A stretch of DNA of 64,000 nt from Spirosoma pollinicola (lineage in GTDB: Bacteria > Bacteroidota > Bacteroidia > Cytophagales > Spirosomataceae). The stretch covers positions 7,369,014 to 7,433,013 of the forward strand of contig NZ_CP025096.1 of the NCBI RefSeq assembly GCF_002831565.1, in the 5' to 3' direction. Of the stretch, positions 10,061 to 18,805 are shown piece after piece. A model generated the notes under the pieces. The model searched no databases and had not been told where the DNA came from. It worked only from the letters and a program-made list of their open reading frames with translations. A program made the position numbers and the translations under genes. Each line of letters begins with the position of its first letter. Position 1 is the first letter of the stretch.

Positions 10061-10267
10061 TTATTGAAAAGTATCAGGCAGCATAGGGTCTAGCTTCCCA
10101 ATGGTGGTCAGCAAGTTAATTAATTGGTCTTGCGTCGGCTTATCGACAAGAGTTATGTATTGATCCGCTACCGTAAAAACGTACTCTTCCAACTGCCGAT
10201 CCAAAACCGATTTGGCATTAGCCTGTTAATCAGTCGTTTCGGGAAATTCCAGCCTAAAAGGCCACAT
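10061..10267 (-). pseudogene. Possible small gene with one in-frame stop (unknown function)
   Basis: On the minus strand an ATG at 10267 starts MWPFRLEFPETTD, is stopped by TAA at 10228-10226, and then continues in the same frame to a TAA at 10063-10061. The second part includes LDRQLEEYVFTVADQY and LINLLTTIGKLDPML, which has amphipathic, protein-like composition. With the stop ignored, the product would be 68 residues. I do not recognise a family. It may be a decayed small gene, like the DUF389 gene upstream. A plus-strand frame over the same bases (10124-10354) looks less protein-like. Confidence 0.4.
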
Positions 10268-10403
10268 AAGGTAGATTTACTAAGTGAATTCAATACGAGT
10301 ACTACTACGCTGGTCTCTGGATGTCTTCCCCGGCAAACTTACAAACCTAATTGACTGACTTGATCTCATCTATGATCCTTATCATCGAGTCTAATGATCA
10401 TTA

Positions 10404-10443
10404 GCAGTCTGGAAACCTGTGAACCATCAGGTTTCCAGACTGC
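10404..10443 (+). terminator. 16-bp perfect hairpin
   Basis: Perfect 16-base arms at 10404-10419 and 10428-10443 with an 8-base loop. There is no T-tract on the plus side. It sits between the DUF1622 gene and the promoter of the DUF937-OmpA gene, so a terminator or insulator role is plausible; an attenuator is less likely because the -7 box at 10476 lies downstream of it. Confidence 0.6.
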
Positions 10444-10475
10444 CTCCATCATAGGTATTGAGGGATAGGCAAGCC

Positions 10476-10483
10476 TACTTTTG
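10476..10483 (+). promoter_or_regulatory. Candidate Bacteroidota -7 box
   Basis: TACTTTTG matches the TAnnTTTG -7 consensus of Bacteroidota housekeeping promoters. It lies 24 bases before the chosen ATG at 10508. No well-spaced TTTG -33 box is present; the nearest TTG (10458-10460) is too close. Confidence 0.4.
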
Positions 10484-10507
10484 CTCGCCACAACTACGCA
10501 TTTACTC

Positions 10508-12199
10508 ATGGCAACGATAACACCACTGGATCATCTGCGGTCTGTTTTTACCCCTTCAGCCGTTAACAATCTGGCCCACAGTCTGAATGAGAACAGGACG
10601 AACACCCAAAAAGCAATTGATGGGCTTCTGCCCACCGTAACGGCTGGTGTCATTAACGGGGTATCTGACAAAGATGGCGCAAAAACGCTTTATTACTTGC
10701 TCACGAACACTCCCTTCGCTACTGAATCAGACATAGTTGAGCTGATCGGTACAGGCAGCGAACGGCAGAAAGCGACCGAATCGGGAAATGGCCTCCTTAA
10801 AAAACTGTATGACCAGCGGGTTCACCAGGTAGCTCAGGAAACAAACCAGTACAGCGGAGTTAGTTTAGGATCAGCCACTACCCTAACCGGGCTGGTAGCG
10901 TCCGTATTAATGGGCTTTCTACATAAACAGATAGTCGCCCGCGAGCTGACCCAAGCCCAGTTGGCGGCAATGCTACATGGCGAAGTCGATGCCACCCGGT
11001 CGGTTATACCAGCCATGTTTGGCGTTCCACTGGCCTGGTTCATTGGGACAGCTTATAACCCAGTTGCACAAGTTGTTCCGGTCCGGCAGGAAACAGCATT
11101 GGCAAGCGGTCTGCTGTGGTGGCAATGGCTGCTTATCGCCCTGGGGTTATTCCTGCTAACCTTGTTTTTGCTACGTTCCTGCAACCTGAACAAAACCACC
11201 GCTGAGCAGACAAACGATTCGGGTATGGCCGCAGCGACCGATACGGTAGCCAGTGATCTGGATGGGAACGAGCCCCAGGTACGAACTGGCGTCGATTTGC
11301 CGGGTGGCCGCAAACTGAACATTGTCGAGAATTCATTCAATTACGCGCTGGCCATGTTCTTAGCCACGAAGAATGGACAGTTCCCTAAGGTCTTCACATT
11401 CGACAACCTGACGTTTGAGCCTAATTTGGCCCAGGTTACAGCGCAGGCCCGTTCTGACGTGGCTGATCTGATCCAGATTATGCAGGCGTACCCATCGCTT
11501 CGCATCCGCATCGAAGGCAACACCGACAGCACCGGCACCGATGCTACTAACGACCCCCTATCCAGCGAACGGGCCGAAGCCGTCAAACAGGCGCTGATCG
11601 CCGGGGGCATCGAACCGGATCGCATTGCTACGCGGGAACGGGGTGATACGAAGCCGGTAGCAACCAATGAAACGGAAGCAGGACGCGAAAAAAACCGCCG
11701 GATTGATGTAGTTATCCTGAGCCTGAGTGCGCCCCCCGCCGGGCCCAAAGTACGCGTGGCTGTCGATGCACCCGATGGGCGGAAACTTATCCTTACCGAT
11801 CAATCCTTTACGTATCAGTTAGCCCGCTTTTTAGCTACAAAAGGGAGTCGACCCAATAAATCATTTCTCTTCGATGAGCTCCGGTTTGACACCAATACCG
11901 CCCGGATTACCCCCGATGCTCAAGTCGAAGTAAATGATCTAGTCCAGATTATGAAAACCTATCCAAAGCTGCACATCCGCATTGTTGGGTATACGGACAG
12001 CGTCGGGCCTGAGTCGATCAATAAACCGCTCTCAGCCGCCCGGGCCAACTTTGTCAAAGTGGCTTTGGTAAAGGAGGGGATTAATACCAGCCGGATAACG
12101 ACCGGCAAAGAAGGCGAAGAGGAGCCCATTGCGACCAATCAGACGGCTAAAGGGCGCCATCGAAACCGGCGCGTCGAGATCGTCGTGACGCGGTTATAG
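10508..12199 (+). CDS. DUF937 - transmembrane - double OmpA-domain envelope protein
   Basis: About 563 residues in four parts. Residues 1-170 are a DUF937 (YidB-like) helical domain with LDHLRSVFTP and repeated TLTGLVASVLMGFLH-type segments. One transmembrane helix follows near 205-225 (WWQWLLIALGLFLLTLFLL). The remainder holds two OmpA-like peptidoglycan-binding domains in tandem, each with the (I/V)xGxTDS motif (EGNTDSTG and VGYTDSVG) and a C-terminal N/H-RRxD/E-type end (KNRRIDVVI and RNRRVEIVV). The predicted layout places the DUF937 part in the cytoplasm and the OmpA parts in the periplasm. An in-frame TTG at 10481 was rejected because a promoter box overlaps it. A paralogue with a single OmpA domain lies at 39898. 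Confidence 0.85.
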   Translation: MATITPLDHLRSVFTPSAVNNLAHSLNENRTNTQKAIDGLLPTVTAGVINGVSDKDGAKTLYYLLTNTPFATESDIVELIGTGSERQKATESGNGLLKKLYDQRVHQVAQETNQYSGVSLGSATTLTGLVASVLMGFLHKQIVARELTQAQLAAMLHGEVDATRSVIPAMFGVPLAWFIGTAYNPVAQVVPVRQETALASGLLWWQWLLIALGLFLLTLFLLRSCNLNKTTAEQTNDSGMAAATDTVASDLDGNEPQVRTGVDLPGGRKLNIVENSFNYALAMFLATKNGQFPKVFTFDNLTFEPNLAQVTAQARSDVADLIQIMQAYPSLRIRIEGNTDSTGTDATNDPLSSERAEAVKQALIAGGIEPDRIATRERGDTKPVATNETEAGREKNRRIDVVILSLSAPPAGPKVRVAVDAPDGRKLILTDQSFTYQLARFLATKGSRPNKSFLFDELRFDTNTARITPDAQVEVNDLVQIMKTYPKLHIRIVGYTDSVGPESINKPLSAARANFVKVALVKEGINTSRITTGKEGEEEPIATNQTAKGRHRNRRVEIVVTRL

Positions 12200-12590
12200 T
12201 AAGCGTCCTCCCGTACTTGCTCATGCCGGGCAGGAATAAAGAACATACGCTGACTTGACATTCATCATAGCCTATAGTGACAATGCACATAGGGTTTCTT
12301 AATCGAGGGAATTAGTTTTGCTACCACCTCACCATCAGTAGGGGGATTTGTGTCCACTGGCATTTTTTCCCGCTCCATTACACAACATACCCACACGTTC
12401 CTGAATATCCGGTAAACATAAAGCCTCGTTGCATTGCCTTTACCGGTTTTTGAACATAGCGGCATCAGGAGTGCCTGTCTGATTGCTTTCTGATTTACTC
12501 AATACGTAACGAAGTATCCAATGCCCAGAAAAGGTCTATGGCAGGATGGCCAGTTTATTCCTGCCTTACTTAATTACCAATCAATACGTA
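12200..12590. other. Intergenic region without recognisable gene
   Basis: About 390 bases ahead of the Gly-rich membrane protein gene. Short frames on both strands lack protein-like composition. A ten-base motif, TCAATACGTA, occurs twice (near 12499 and 12582), the second just before the chosen start codon; its meaning is unknown. Confidence 0.4.
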
Positions 12591-13634
12591 ATGGAAACAA
12601 CAACCCTATACCAGGACCGCCCAAGTCGGGTGGACTTTATGAAACGAATTTCCTGGAGCGCCGTTTTTGCCGGTGTTCTGGTGGCCATTGTTACCCAGAT
12701 GCTTCTGACCTTACTGGGTCTGGGTATCGGCCTGGGCACGATTGATCCGGTGGAAGAACATAATCCCATGGCAGGTTTGGGTATCGGCAGTGCCATCTGG
12801 TATATTGTCAGCAGCCTGCTCTCCCTGTTTATTGGAGGATGGGTGGCGGGCCGACTGGCCAGTACGCCCCGGCTCTTCGATGGGATGATTCATGGCGTGC
12901 TGACCTGGTGTCTGGTTACGCTGCTAACCATTTATTTTCTAACGACGACCCTGGGTAGTATTATTGGCGGAGTAGGTCAATTGGTGGGTGGCATCGTTAA
13001 AACAGCCAGTTCAGGGATAGCCGCTGCCGCCCCCGGTATCGGTAATGCCGTTCAGAATCAGCTACAGGCCAATGGCATCGATACGGATAATCTTGACTTG
13101 GGCGACCTGAAAAACGAAGTCAACTCCATGCTTCGCCAGACGGGTGATCCGGCACTGAACCCCAACACACTGGCGCGTAAGGCAAACCAGGCCACCGACC
13201 GGGCAGGTAATGCCGCCGAGCGGGCCGCATCGAATCCGCAGGCCGCCGACGACGTGGCCAGCAATTTATTTAGTCGGCTATTCAAACAGGGGCAGGCTAC
13301 GGTCAATAGTGTGGACAAAGAAGATGCCGTTAACGTGTTGATGAAACGGACGGGTAAAAGCCGGGCCGAATCGGAGCAAATCGTTGACAACTGGATCAAT
13401 ACGTACAAACAGGCAGCTGCCAAATTCGAACAAACCAAAAAAGAAGCCGAAGTGAAAGCCCGTCACATGGCGGACGATGCCGCTTCCGCAGCCTCAAAAG
13501 CCGCTATTTATAGCTTTTTTGGCTTGCTGATTGGGGTCGTTGCCTCGGGTTTCGGCGCCCGAATGGGTACCGATTCCAAAGACGATTATAATCAGTACGA
13601 CCGTCCCATTCGAGAGACTCAAACGGTGCTATAA
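12591..13634 (+). CDS. Gly-rich multi-helix membrane protein with coiled-coil loop (paralogue A)
   Basis: A 347-residue protein. An N-terminal KRISWSAVFAGVLVAIVTQM helix opens a membrane domain of about four helices with Gly-zipper character (LGLGIGLG, GLGIGSAIW, GGWVAGRLAS). A long soluble, Ala/Asn/Lys-rich helical middle follows (about 160-300, with the repeated phrase VNVLMKRTGKSRAESEQ), and a last helix near 305-325. The start METTTLYQDRP at 12591 is chosen over an in-frame ATG at 12546 because paralogue B (36479) starts at the equivalent place. The function is not known to me. It is the second gene of a stress cassette that is duplicated in this window. Confidence 0.8.
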   Translation: METTTLYQDRPSRVDFMKRISWSAVFAGVLVAIVTQMLLTLLGLGIGLGTIDPVEEHNPMAGLGIGSAIWYIVSSLLSLFIGGWVAGRLASTPRLFDGMIHGVLTWCLVTLLTIYFLTTTLGSIIGGVGQLVGGIVKTASSGIAAAAPGIGNAVQNQLQANGIDTDNLDLGDLKNEVNSMLRQTGDPALNPNTLARKANQATDRAGNAAERAASNPQAADDVASNLFSRLFKQGQATVNSVDKEDAVNVLMKRTGKSRAESEQIVDNWINTYKQAAAKFEQTKKEAEVKARHMADDAASAASKAAIYSFFGLLIGVVASGFGARMGTDSKDDYNQYDRPIRETQTVL

Positions 13635-13866
13635 AAAAAACTAAACGTAAAGGGTTGTTTTGTTTCGTTTTCCAGGTGGACTGGGGAATCGTAGTGAGTG
13701 CCAAAAGGGGCTGAGCACTTGCCCAACCCTTTTTTCTACCCTCACAACCGGTCAACACAGTCCGTATGTCTCCCGGAAGGAATTCAACTGTGTTCAATGA
13801 ACATGACGTGAAGCGTCCCTCAACCTACTTCATTCAGCCTCGAAGCCGTTTATTATCTATTCCGTT

Positions 13867-14340
13867 ATGATTCCTCAGAAACCGTTCGATGAATGGGTTG
13901 ACCAAACCCCGAACTCTGCTTCGCCTGCCGTACCGATCCCTGCTGGCGCTTCCGAGATTCTTCTGATACCACTCATCAGCGAACAACTTCAGGTAAGTAA
14001 GCAGGTCATCGAAACGGGGCGTGTCAGGCTTACCAAAACGGTTCATCAGTACGAGCAGGACATGCAGATTCCCCTGATTCAGGAGGACGTAGTGGTTGAG
14101 CGGGTGGCTATGGATCGACTGGTAGACGACGTACCGGCGGCCCGGCAAGAAGACGATACGATAATCTATTCCGTACTGAGAGAAGAGTTTGTCGTTCAGA
14201 AACGACTGCGGCTAGTGGAAGAAATCCGGGTGACCAGACGGCAGTCCCAGATGACCGATACGCAAACAGTCTCCCTCCGACGGGAAGAGATAACCGTTGA
14301 GCGTTTCACTACTGTATCCCCTGATGCATCCACCGTATAA
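13867..14340 (+). CDS. DUF2382 (YsnF/AvaK-type) stress protein, short form
   Basis: A 157-residue hydrophilic protein whose body (about residues 35-150) is a DUF2382 domain: IPLISEQLQVSKQVIETGRV followed by LTKTVHQYEQD, VVVERVAMD and VTLRREE-like strands ending SLRREEITVERF. DUF2382 domains occur in YsnF-like general-stress proteins; the molecular role is unsettled. No signal peptide. It lies 38 bases before the YflT-DUF2382 gene on the same strand, so the two are likely co-transcribed. Its paralogue is at 38092, again just before a YflT-DUF2382 gene. Confidence 0.85.
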   Translation: MIPQKPFDEWVDQTPNSASPAVPIPAGASEILLIPLISEQLQVSKQVIETGRVRLTKTVHQYEQDMQIPLIQEDVVVERVAMDRLVDDVPAARQEDDTIIYSVLREEFVVQKRLRLVEEIRVTRRQSQMTDTQTVSLRREEITVERFTTVSPDASTV

Positions 14341-14378
14341 GTTCCCAACTAAATTCTTACCAAAAAACAATTCTGATT

Positions 14379-15230
14379 ATGGCACTTACAGTGATTGGCG
14401 TTTTTGATAACGCTTCCCAGGCCCGCCAGGCCGTTGAAAATTTAGTCGATGCAGGCATGATGCGCCAGAACATCGATCTTTCCCTCCAGTCAGATTTGAC
14501 GGCAGACTATGGTAACACCTATTCAACTACCAATAGTACCCATATGGACGACGATAAAGACACCGGCAGCAGCATCGGCAATTTCTTCAGTTCGCTCTTT
14601 GGTAATGACGACGACGCTGACCGATACACGAAGGCTACCGAAACAGGTTCGCTGGTAACGGTCCATGCCCAGACGGAAGACGAAGCCGAGAAGGCGGCCG
14701 ATATCCTGGATGAGGCCGGAGCCGTCGATGTTAACGAACGGACGCCGGTATACGATAGTCTGACCAGCCAACCCAGCGCATCGATGGGCGCGGCCTTCAC
14801 CGATACAAAGCAGCCCGACGGCGATCAAACCATCAAGGTCATCGAAGAAAACCTGGAGGTAGGGAAACGGATCGTTGAGACGGGGGGCGTCCGGCTACGT
14901 AGCCGAATTGTTGCCAAACCCGTGGAAGAAAGTATCCGCCTGCGCGAAGAACGGGTTAGCGTGCAACGTAATCCGGTCAATCGCCCGGCTACGGCCGCTG
15001 ATCTTAATGCCTTTCAGGACGGACGGATTGAGCTGACCGAACACAAAGAAGTGCCGGTGGTGTCGAAAACAGCGACGGTCGTTGAGGAAATCTCGGTTGG
15101 TAAGGATGTGACCGAGCGCGACGAGGTAATCCGGGACACAGTCCGTAAAACGGAGGTAGACATTGACGATACAACCAATTCGATGAAGCCCAAAAGCGAT
15201 GGCGATGAGGTGACGTACTCAACGAAATAA
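14379..15230 (+). CDS. YflT-like (heat-induced stress) plus DUF2382 protein (paralogue A)
   Basis: A 283-residue cytosolic protein. Residues 1-125 are a GSP17M/YflT-type domain (TVIGVFDNASQARQAVENL, then VTVHAQTEDEAEKAADILDE). Residues 150-270 are a DUF2382 domain (IKVIEENLEVGKRIVETGGV, then RSRIVAKPVEESIRLREERV). An acidic Ser/Asp linker near 60-85 joins the parts. Such proteins are general-stress factors in other bacteria. A hairpin terminator at 15244-15283 follows. The paralogue at 38615 has the same architecture and length. Confidence 0.9.
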   Translation: MALTVIGVFDNASQARQAVENLVDAGMMRQNIDLSLQSDLTADYGNTYSTTNSTHMDDDKDTGSSIGNFFSSLFGNDDDADRYTKATETGSLVTVHAQTEDEAEKAADILDEAGAVDVNERTPVYDSLTSQPSASMGAAFTDTKQPDGDQTIKVIEENLEVGKRIVETGGVRLRSRIVAKPVEESIRLREERVSVQRNPVNRPATAADLNAFQDGRIELTEHKEVPVVSKTATVVEEISVGKDVTERDEVIRDTVRKTEVDIDDTTNSMKPKSDGDEVTYSTK

Positions 15231-15243
15231 TCGAACGAAAATT

Positions 15244-15283
15244 CAATCATTGGGACGCCAGGAAACGGTCGCCCCAATGATTG
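15244..15283 (+). terminator. Hairpin terminator after YflT-DUF2382 gene A
   Basis: Perfect 11-base arms at 15244-15254 (CAATCATTGGG) and 15273-15283, 14 bases after the stop codon. The loop can pair further. The T-tract is weak. Confidence 0.6.
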
Positions 15284-15336
15284 TGTCCTGTACTTTCTGC
15301 GGAATCACCCAGATCGAGTAAACTAACGGCTAAGGA

Positions 15337-16257
15337 ATGGAAACACCCGCTACCCACTGGAGACTAGCAACCGGAATTCTATCAGTCCTGTTACTGCTAT
15401 TGCTGATCGTTGGAGTTTATTTCTGGAACACACGTAATACCCCAACTCCTGCGACTAGCCCGCTTAAAGGTCAGGTCGATTCGCTGGTATCGGTTAAACG
15501 CCAGTTGGAAAGCAATCTAAATGATGTAAAAAGTCAGTTGGAGTCTGCTACTGAAGAGAATGCTTCGCTGAATAGTCAGATCGATAACCTGGATAAGCTA
15601 TTATCTCAGACCTATGATCAACTTAATATGCACTATGGGGATAACATCGACCACACGTTCGCGATGAATGGGATGAACCGTACCGTTGCCAGACTCAACC
15701 ATCTGCACGACAGCGTAAGCAGTCAACTGGGACCCCTTCAGGGAAATGCAGCCCGACTATCAAAATCCAATGACGTATTGACGGACCAGAACCGGAAACT
15801 ACAGCAATCCCTCAACCAGCGCGACACCAGTCTGTCAGCTATGGTGCTCCGATCGGCCCTGACCAGTGATGCGTTCCGGTTTGACGCCATCAAGCCAAAT
15901 GGAAAACAAACGGCAAAGGCGAAGAAGGTCAACACGCTAAGCGTTTCGTTTACCGTACCCGACGAAAAGGGATTAACTGGTTTGCAGGACGTCTTTCTGA
16001 GTCTGACCGATGATCACCAGCAGGCCATGATTCCTCCGGTTCACACTGTCAGCGTTAAGCTGGCGAAGGGTACGAAGGAGGTGTCGGTTCAGGCCGTGCA
16101 GTCCGTTGATTTTGATCAGCATCCGAAACGTATTTCGTTTAAACTTGATCCGGCAACGGCCATCAAACCGGGTATTTACCGGGCGTCAATTTATACGCAA
16201 ACCGCTTATCTGGGCCTGGTGGAATTTCGCTTCCGGGATAGTTTCTGGTTTTTTTAA
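15337..16257 (+). CDS. Single-pass coiled-coil envelope protein
   Basis: A 306-residue protein with a signal-anchor helix at about residues 12-31 (LSVLLLLLLIVGVYFW), a long coiled coil at about 45-100 and 125-170 (heptads with QLESNLNDVKSQLESATEEN), and a C-terminal beta-rich domain (about 195-300) with LSVSFTVPDEKGLTG and GIYRASIYTQ. The topology suggests an inner-membrane anchor with a periplasmic coiled coil and a beta-sandwich end. I do not recognise a named family. It is in a run of envelope-stress genes on the plus strand. Confidence 0.75.
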   Translation: METPATHWRLATGILSVLLLLLLIVGVYFWNTRNTPTPATSPLKGQVDSLVSVKRQLESNLNDVKSQLESATEENASLNSQIDNLDKLLSQTYDQLNMHYGDNIDHTFAMNGMNRTVARLNHLHDSVSSQLGPLQGNAARLSKSNDVLTDQNRKLQQSLNQRDTSLSAMVLRSALTSDAFRFDAIKPNGKQTAKAKKVNTLSVSFTVPDEKGLTGLQDVFLSLTDDHQQAMIPPVHTVSVKLAKGTKEVSVQAVQSVDFDQHPKRISFKLDPATAIKPGIYRASIYTQTAYLGLVEFRFRDSFWFF

Positions 16258-16388
16258 TCGCCGTCTGTTCCTGATTCGGACTAACCGAAAACCAGTCGGT
16301 CTAAGGACTTTATAAGGTTTGCCTAAGCTCATTCTAAGGTCGCTGTTCATACTTTGACATCAGTTATTAGCCCATAAATACGAATGTT

Positions 16389-16868
16389 ATGAACCTAAAA
16401 ACAAATACGTTACGGTCGCTGCTGGCGACCTCATTCATCGCTTTGTCATTGTCTGGCTTTCAGGCCTGCAGCAATCGCGAGGACAAGTCGCGAACTGAAG
16501 AAGCGGTTGACAATACAGGGGATGCCATCGAAGCAGACACCAAAGAAACGGAGGATCAGGTTTCTACTGATTTCCAGACCGAGCGGGCTAAAGCTGTCGC
16601 TAATCTGGAAGAACAACGTAATAAACTTGATCAGAAAATCGACGAGTTACAACAGAAGACGGACCGTAACCGCAATAAAGCCGACAATACAATGACCCGG
16701 CAAGTAGATAAATTGAAAACAGAACGGGAGGATTTAACTAAAGACATTGATAAGGCTAAAAATTCAACGGCCGATGCCTGGCAGGACGTAAAAGCAGGCT
16801 TCAAGAAAGCAGGACGATCCATCGGTGATGCCTTTGATAAAGCAGGTGATAAGCTCGATAACAAGTAG
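16389..16868 (+). CDS. Lipoprotein with coiled-coil body
   Basis: A 159-residue protein. Residues 1-27 form a lipoprotein signal with a lipobox ending at Cys (SGFQAC). The mature part is highly charged and helical, with LEEQRNKLDQKIDELQQKTD heptads and Ala/Lys-rich repeats at the end (GFKKAGRSIGDAFDKAGD). That composition resembles small outer-membrane-anchored stress lipoproteins. No named family is assigned. It lies between the coiled-coil envelope protein and a fatty acid hydroxylase gene. Confidence 0.75.
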   Translation: MNLKTNTLRSLLATSFIALSLSGFQACSNREDKSRTEEAVDNTGDAIEADTKETEDQVSTDFQTERAKAVANLEEQRNKLDQKIDELQQKTDRNRNKADNTMTRQVDKLKTEREDLTKDIDKAKNSTADAWQDVKAGFKKAGRSIGDAFDKAGDKLDNK

Positions 16869-16909
16869 TCAATGACTCGTTGTGACCAAAATGACACCAT
16901 TCCATATCT

Positions 16910-17869
16910 ATGCTCGAAGCCTTATTTGGTGCGCCGGTTATTCCGTTAGAGCGACTGTGGACCATTGAAAAAGCGGCTCCCGATCTGATCATCTGGGCCG
17001 CACCCATCATGTTTCTACTGACGGGAATAGAAATCCTGATTACCCATCTTCAAAAGAAGCCGTATCACAATAAACAGGAAACGATTGGGTCGACCCTGGT
17101 GGGTTTAGGCTCCGTTGTGATTGGCACCAGCCTGAAATTCGGCCTGCTGTTCGCGTTCGTCTGGTTATACAAAGGGCTACCCTGGCGCATGGCGCTTCAA
17201 TGGTGGACGTTTATTCCCTGCTACCTCATTTTTGATTTTTTTAATTATTGGGCGCACCGTATTGCGCATGAACGCCGGTTCTGGTGGACTACCCACGTGG
17301 TTCATCATTCGAGCGAACACTATAATCTGACCGTCTCGTTTCGCTTGAGCTGGATTCAGAATGTAAAGGTTATCTTTTTTCTGCCCGTGGCGCTGTTCGG
17401 ATTTCACCCCATTGTTTTCTTTACCGTTAGCCAGATCGCCGTCCTGTTTCAATTCTGGGTGCATACCGAATACATCCGGCGGTTGCCAAAGTGGGTCGAG
17501 TTTATCTTCGCTACTCCGTCTAACCACCGGGTTCACCACGGATCGCAGGAGAAGTACATCGATAAAAACTACGGGGCTACGTTTATTTTCTGGGACCGGC
17601 TCCTGGGCACGTACCAGCCGGAAGAAGAAGCGCCGGTTTACGGCATTACGAGCAACATCGGCAATAAGGCGAACCCAATTCACATCAATTTTCACGAGTT
17701 TATCGACATGGTAAACGACGTGAGAAAGGCCAGTGGGCTACGGCAGAAACTGTTTTACTTCTACGGGAGTCCCATTGCCGTGGCGCAAAGAAAGCAGCAA
17801 CAGGCCCTACAGGACGCCGATTCGACGACTGAGATAACCGGGCAGCTGGTACAACCTACGCAGCATTAA
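16910..17869 (+). CDS. Sterol desaturase / fatty acid hydroxylase family protein
   Basis: A 319-residue membrane protein of the di-iron hydroxylase superfamily. The histidine clusters that bind the two irons are visible: HRIAH near 116-120, HVVHH near 129-133 and HRVHHG near 206-211, with a later DRLLGTYQPE segment typical of the family. The enzymes use O2 to hydroxylate or desaturate lipid chains at the inner membrane. The substrate is unknown; a membrane-lipid modification under stress would suit the neighbourhood, but that is inference. The small acidic protein gene begins 29 bases after the stop. Confidence 0.9.
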   Translation: MLEALFGAPVIPLERLWTIEKAAPDLIIWAAPIMFLLTGIEILITHLQKKPYHNKQETIGSTLVGLGSVVIGTSLKFGLLFAFVWLYKGLPWRMALQWWTFIPCYLIFDFFNYWAHRIAHERRFWWTTHVVHHSSEHYNLTVSFRLSWIQNVKVIFFLPVALFGFHPIVFFTVSQIAVLFQFWVHTEYIRRLPKWVEFIFATPSNHRVHHGSQEKYIDKNYGATFIFWDRLLGTYQPEEEAPVYGITSNIGNKANPIHINFHEFIDMVNDVRKASGLRQKLFYFYGSPIAVAQRKQQQALQDADSTTEITGQLVQPTQH

Positions 17870-17898
17870 TTACTTACTTTTTAACGATCAATACTACT

Positions 17899-18162
17899 AT
17901 GGAAAGTGAAGACCGAGAAGACATCATCCGGGCCAAACAGGCTATTTCGCCCAATGGGCTGGAAAACCAGTCCGCCGAGGGGCACAGTGGCGTAGGCAGT
18001 GAACAACCCGTCAGCGATTTACCCGACGAGGAACTCCCCAACCAGGAACTGCTGGAAAAGTACACGGACGGCCCCGACGAGCCAGGTGAGAACGTGCGGG
18101 TCATGAATCCGAATCGTAACCCGAACGACAAGCCGAACATCGACAAACCTGCTTACGATTAG
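17899..18162 (+). CDS. Small acidic, probably disordered protein
   Basis: An 87-residue hydrophilic protein rich in Asp, Glu, Asn and Pro, with no hydrophobic helix. It includes DLPDEELPNQELLEKYTDGP and a basic Asn/Pro tail. The composition suggests an intrinsically disordered, soluble stress protein. No family recognised. It sits 29 bases downstream of the hydroxylase gene and 47 bases before the next gene, consistent with one transcript. Confidence 0.7.
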   Translation: MESEDREDIIRAKQAISPNGLENQSAEGHSGVGSEQPVSDLPDEELPNQELLEKYTDGPDEPGENVRVMNPNRNPNDKPNIDKPAYD

Positions 18163-18209
18163 GCAGTCAGAAAGCAGATAATTAGTCGTTTCATTTTACT
18201 CAGTTTACG

Positions 18210-18770
18210 ATGGCTACCGACCAACGAACCCAACCCGCAAACGCTACGCGCGAATCAAACGTACAGTACATACTTTATGGCGTCATTGGCCTTCTGGTTC
18301 TGGGCGTAGGCTATCTATTGTACAGGAACACAGCGTTGACGAATGAATTTGAACGGGAACGCAGCAGTTTACGGGAAACCGTTCGGAAAAACCAACTCGC
18401 CAACGATCGGCAGCAACTCCTGTTTGGCATGAAAACTTTTGTCTGGGCGGTTCGGAATGCGATGCTACAGAAAAAACCCGGCGAGATCAACGAATATTTC
18501 AACACACTGGTCAAAGACCGGGGTATTAAGGAAATGTTGCTGGTTGACCCCGCCGGGCAAGTGACCATTTCAACCAATAAGAAAAACCAGGGTATTGCCT
18601 TTGCCAGCCGTTTTCCAGACTATCTGCTTCAACAACAGGATGTTTATTTCAGGGCGAAAGCCCCTTATGAGTTGTCGGCACCGGTTACCTCGCCTAACAA
18701 AAGGCTCGGAACGCTGGTTATGTTCTATACGCCTGCTTCCTTAGTGCCTGACTCTCTGGCATTACAGTAA
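18210..18770 (+). CDS. Membrane-anchored sensor-like domain protein without output domain
   Basis: A 186-residue protein: a short polar N-terminus, one transmembrane helix at about residues 20-40 (ILYGVIGLLVLGVGYLLY), a helical linker, then an alpha/beta domain (about 65-180) including YFNTLVKDRGIKEMLLVDPAGQVTIS-like strands. The pattern of a strand, VDPAGQ turn and STNKK strand recalls PAS/Cache sensor domains that read ligands next to the membrane. No kinase, GGDEF or methyl-accepting region follows. An orphan sensor or an unrelated fold are both possible. Confidence 0.65.
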   Translation: MATDQRTQPANATRESNVQYILYGVIGLLVLGVGYLLYRNTALTNEFERERSSLRETVRKNQLANDRQQLLFGMKTFVWAVRNAMLQKKPGEINEYFNTLVKDRGIKEMLLVDPAGQVTISTNKKNQGIAFASRFPDYLLQQQDVYFRAKAPYELSAPVTSPNKRLGTLVMFYTPASLVPDSLALQ

Positions 18771-18805
18771 TTACCCTTCTTTCTTTTTTTATATAAAAGA
18801 CCAAA

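Noticed and set aside
10124-10354. A 76-residue plus-strand frame
   Set aside because: Basic, irregular composition and no start signal; the minus strand over the same bases has a better candidate.
12265-12465. A 66-residue minus-strand frame in the gap before the Gly-rich membrane protein
   Set aside because: No homology-like pattern, no promoter and composition typical of chance frames.
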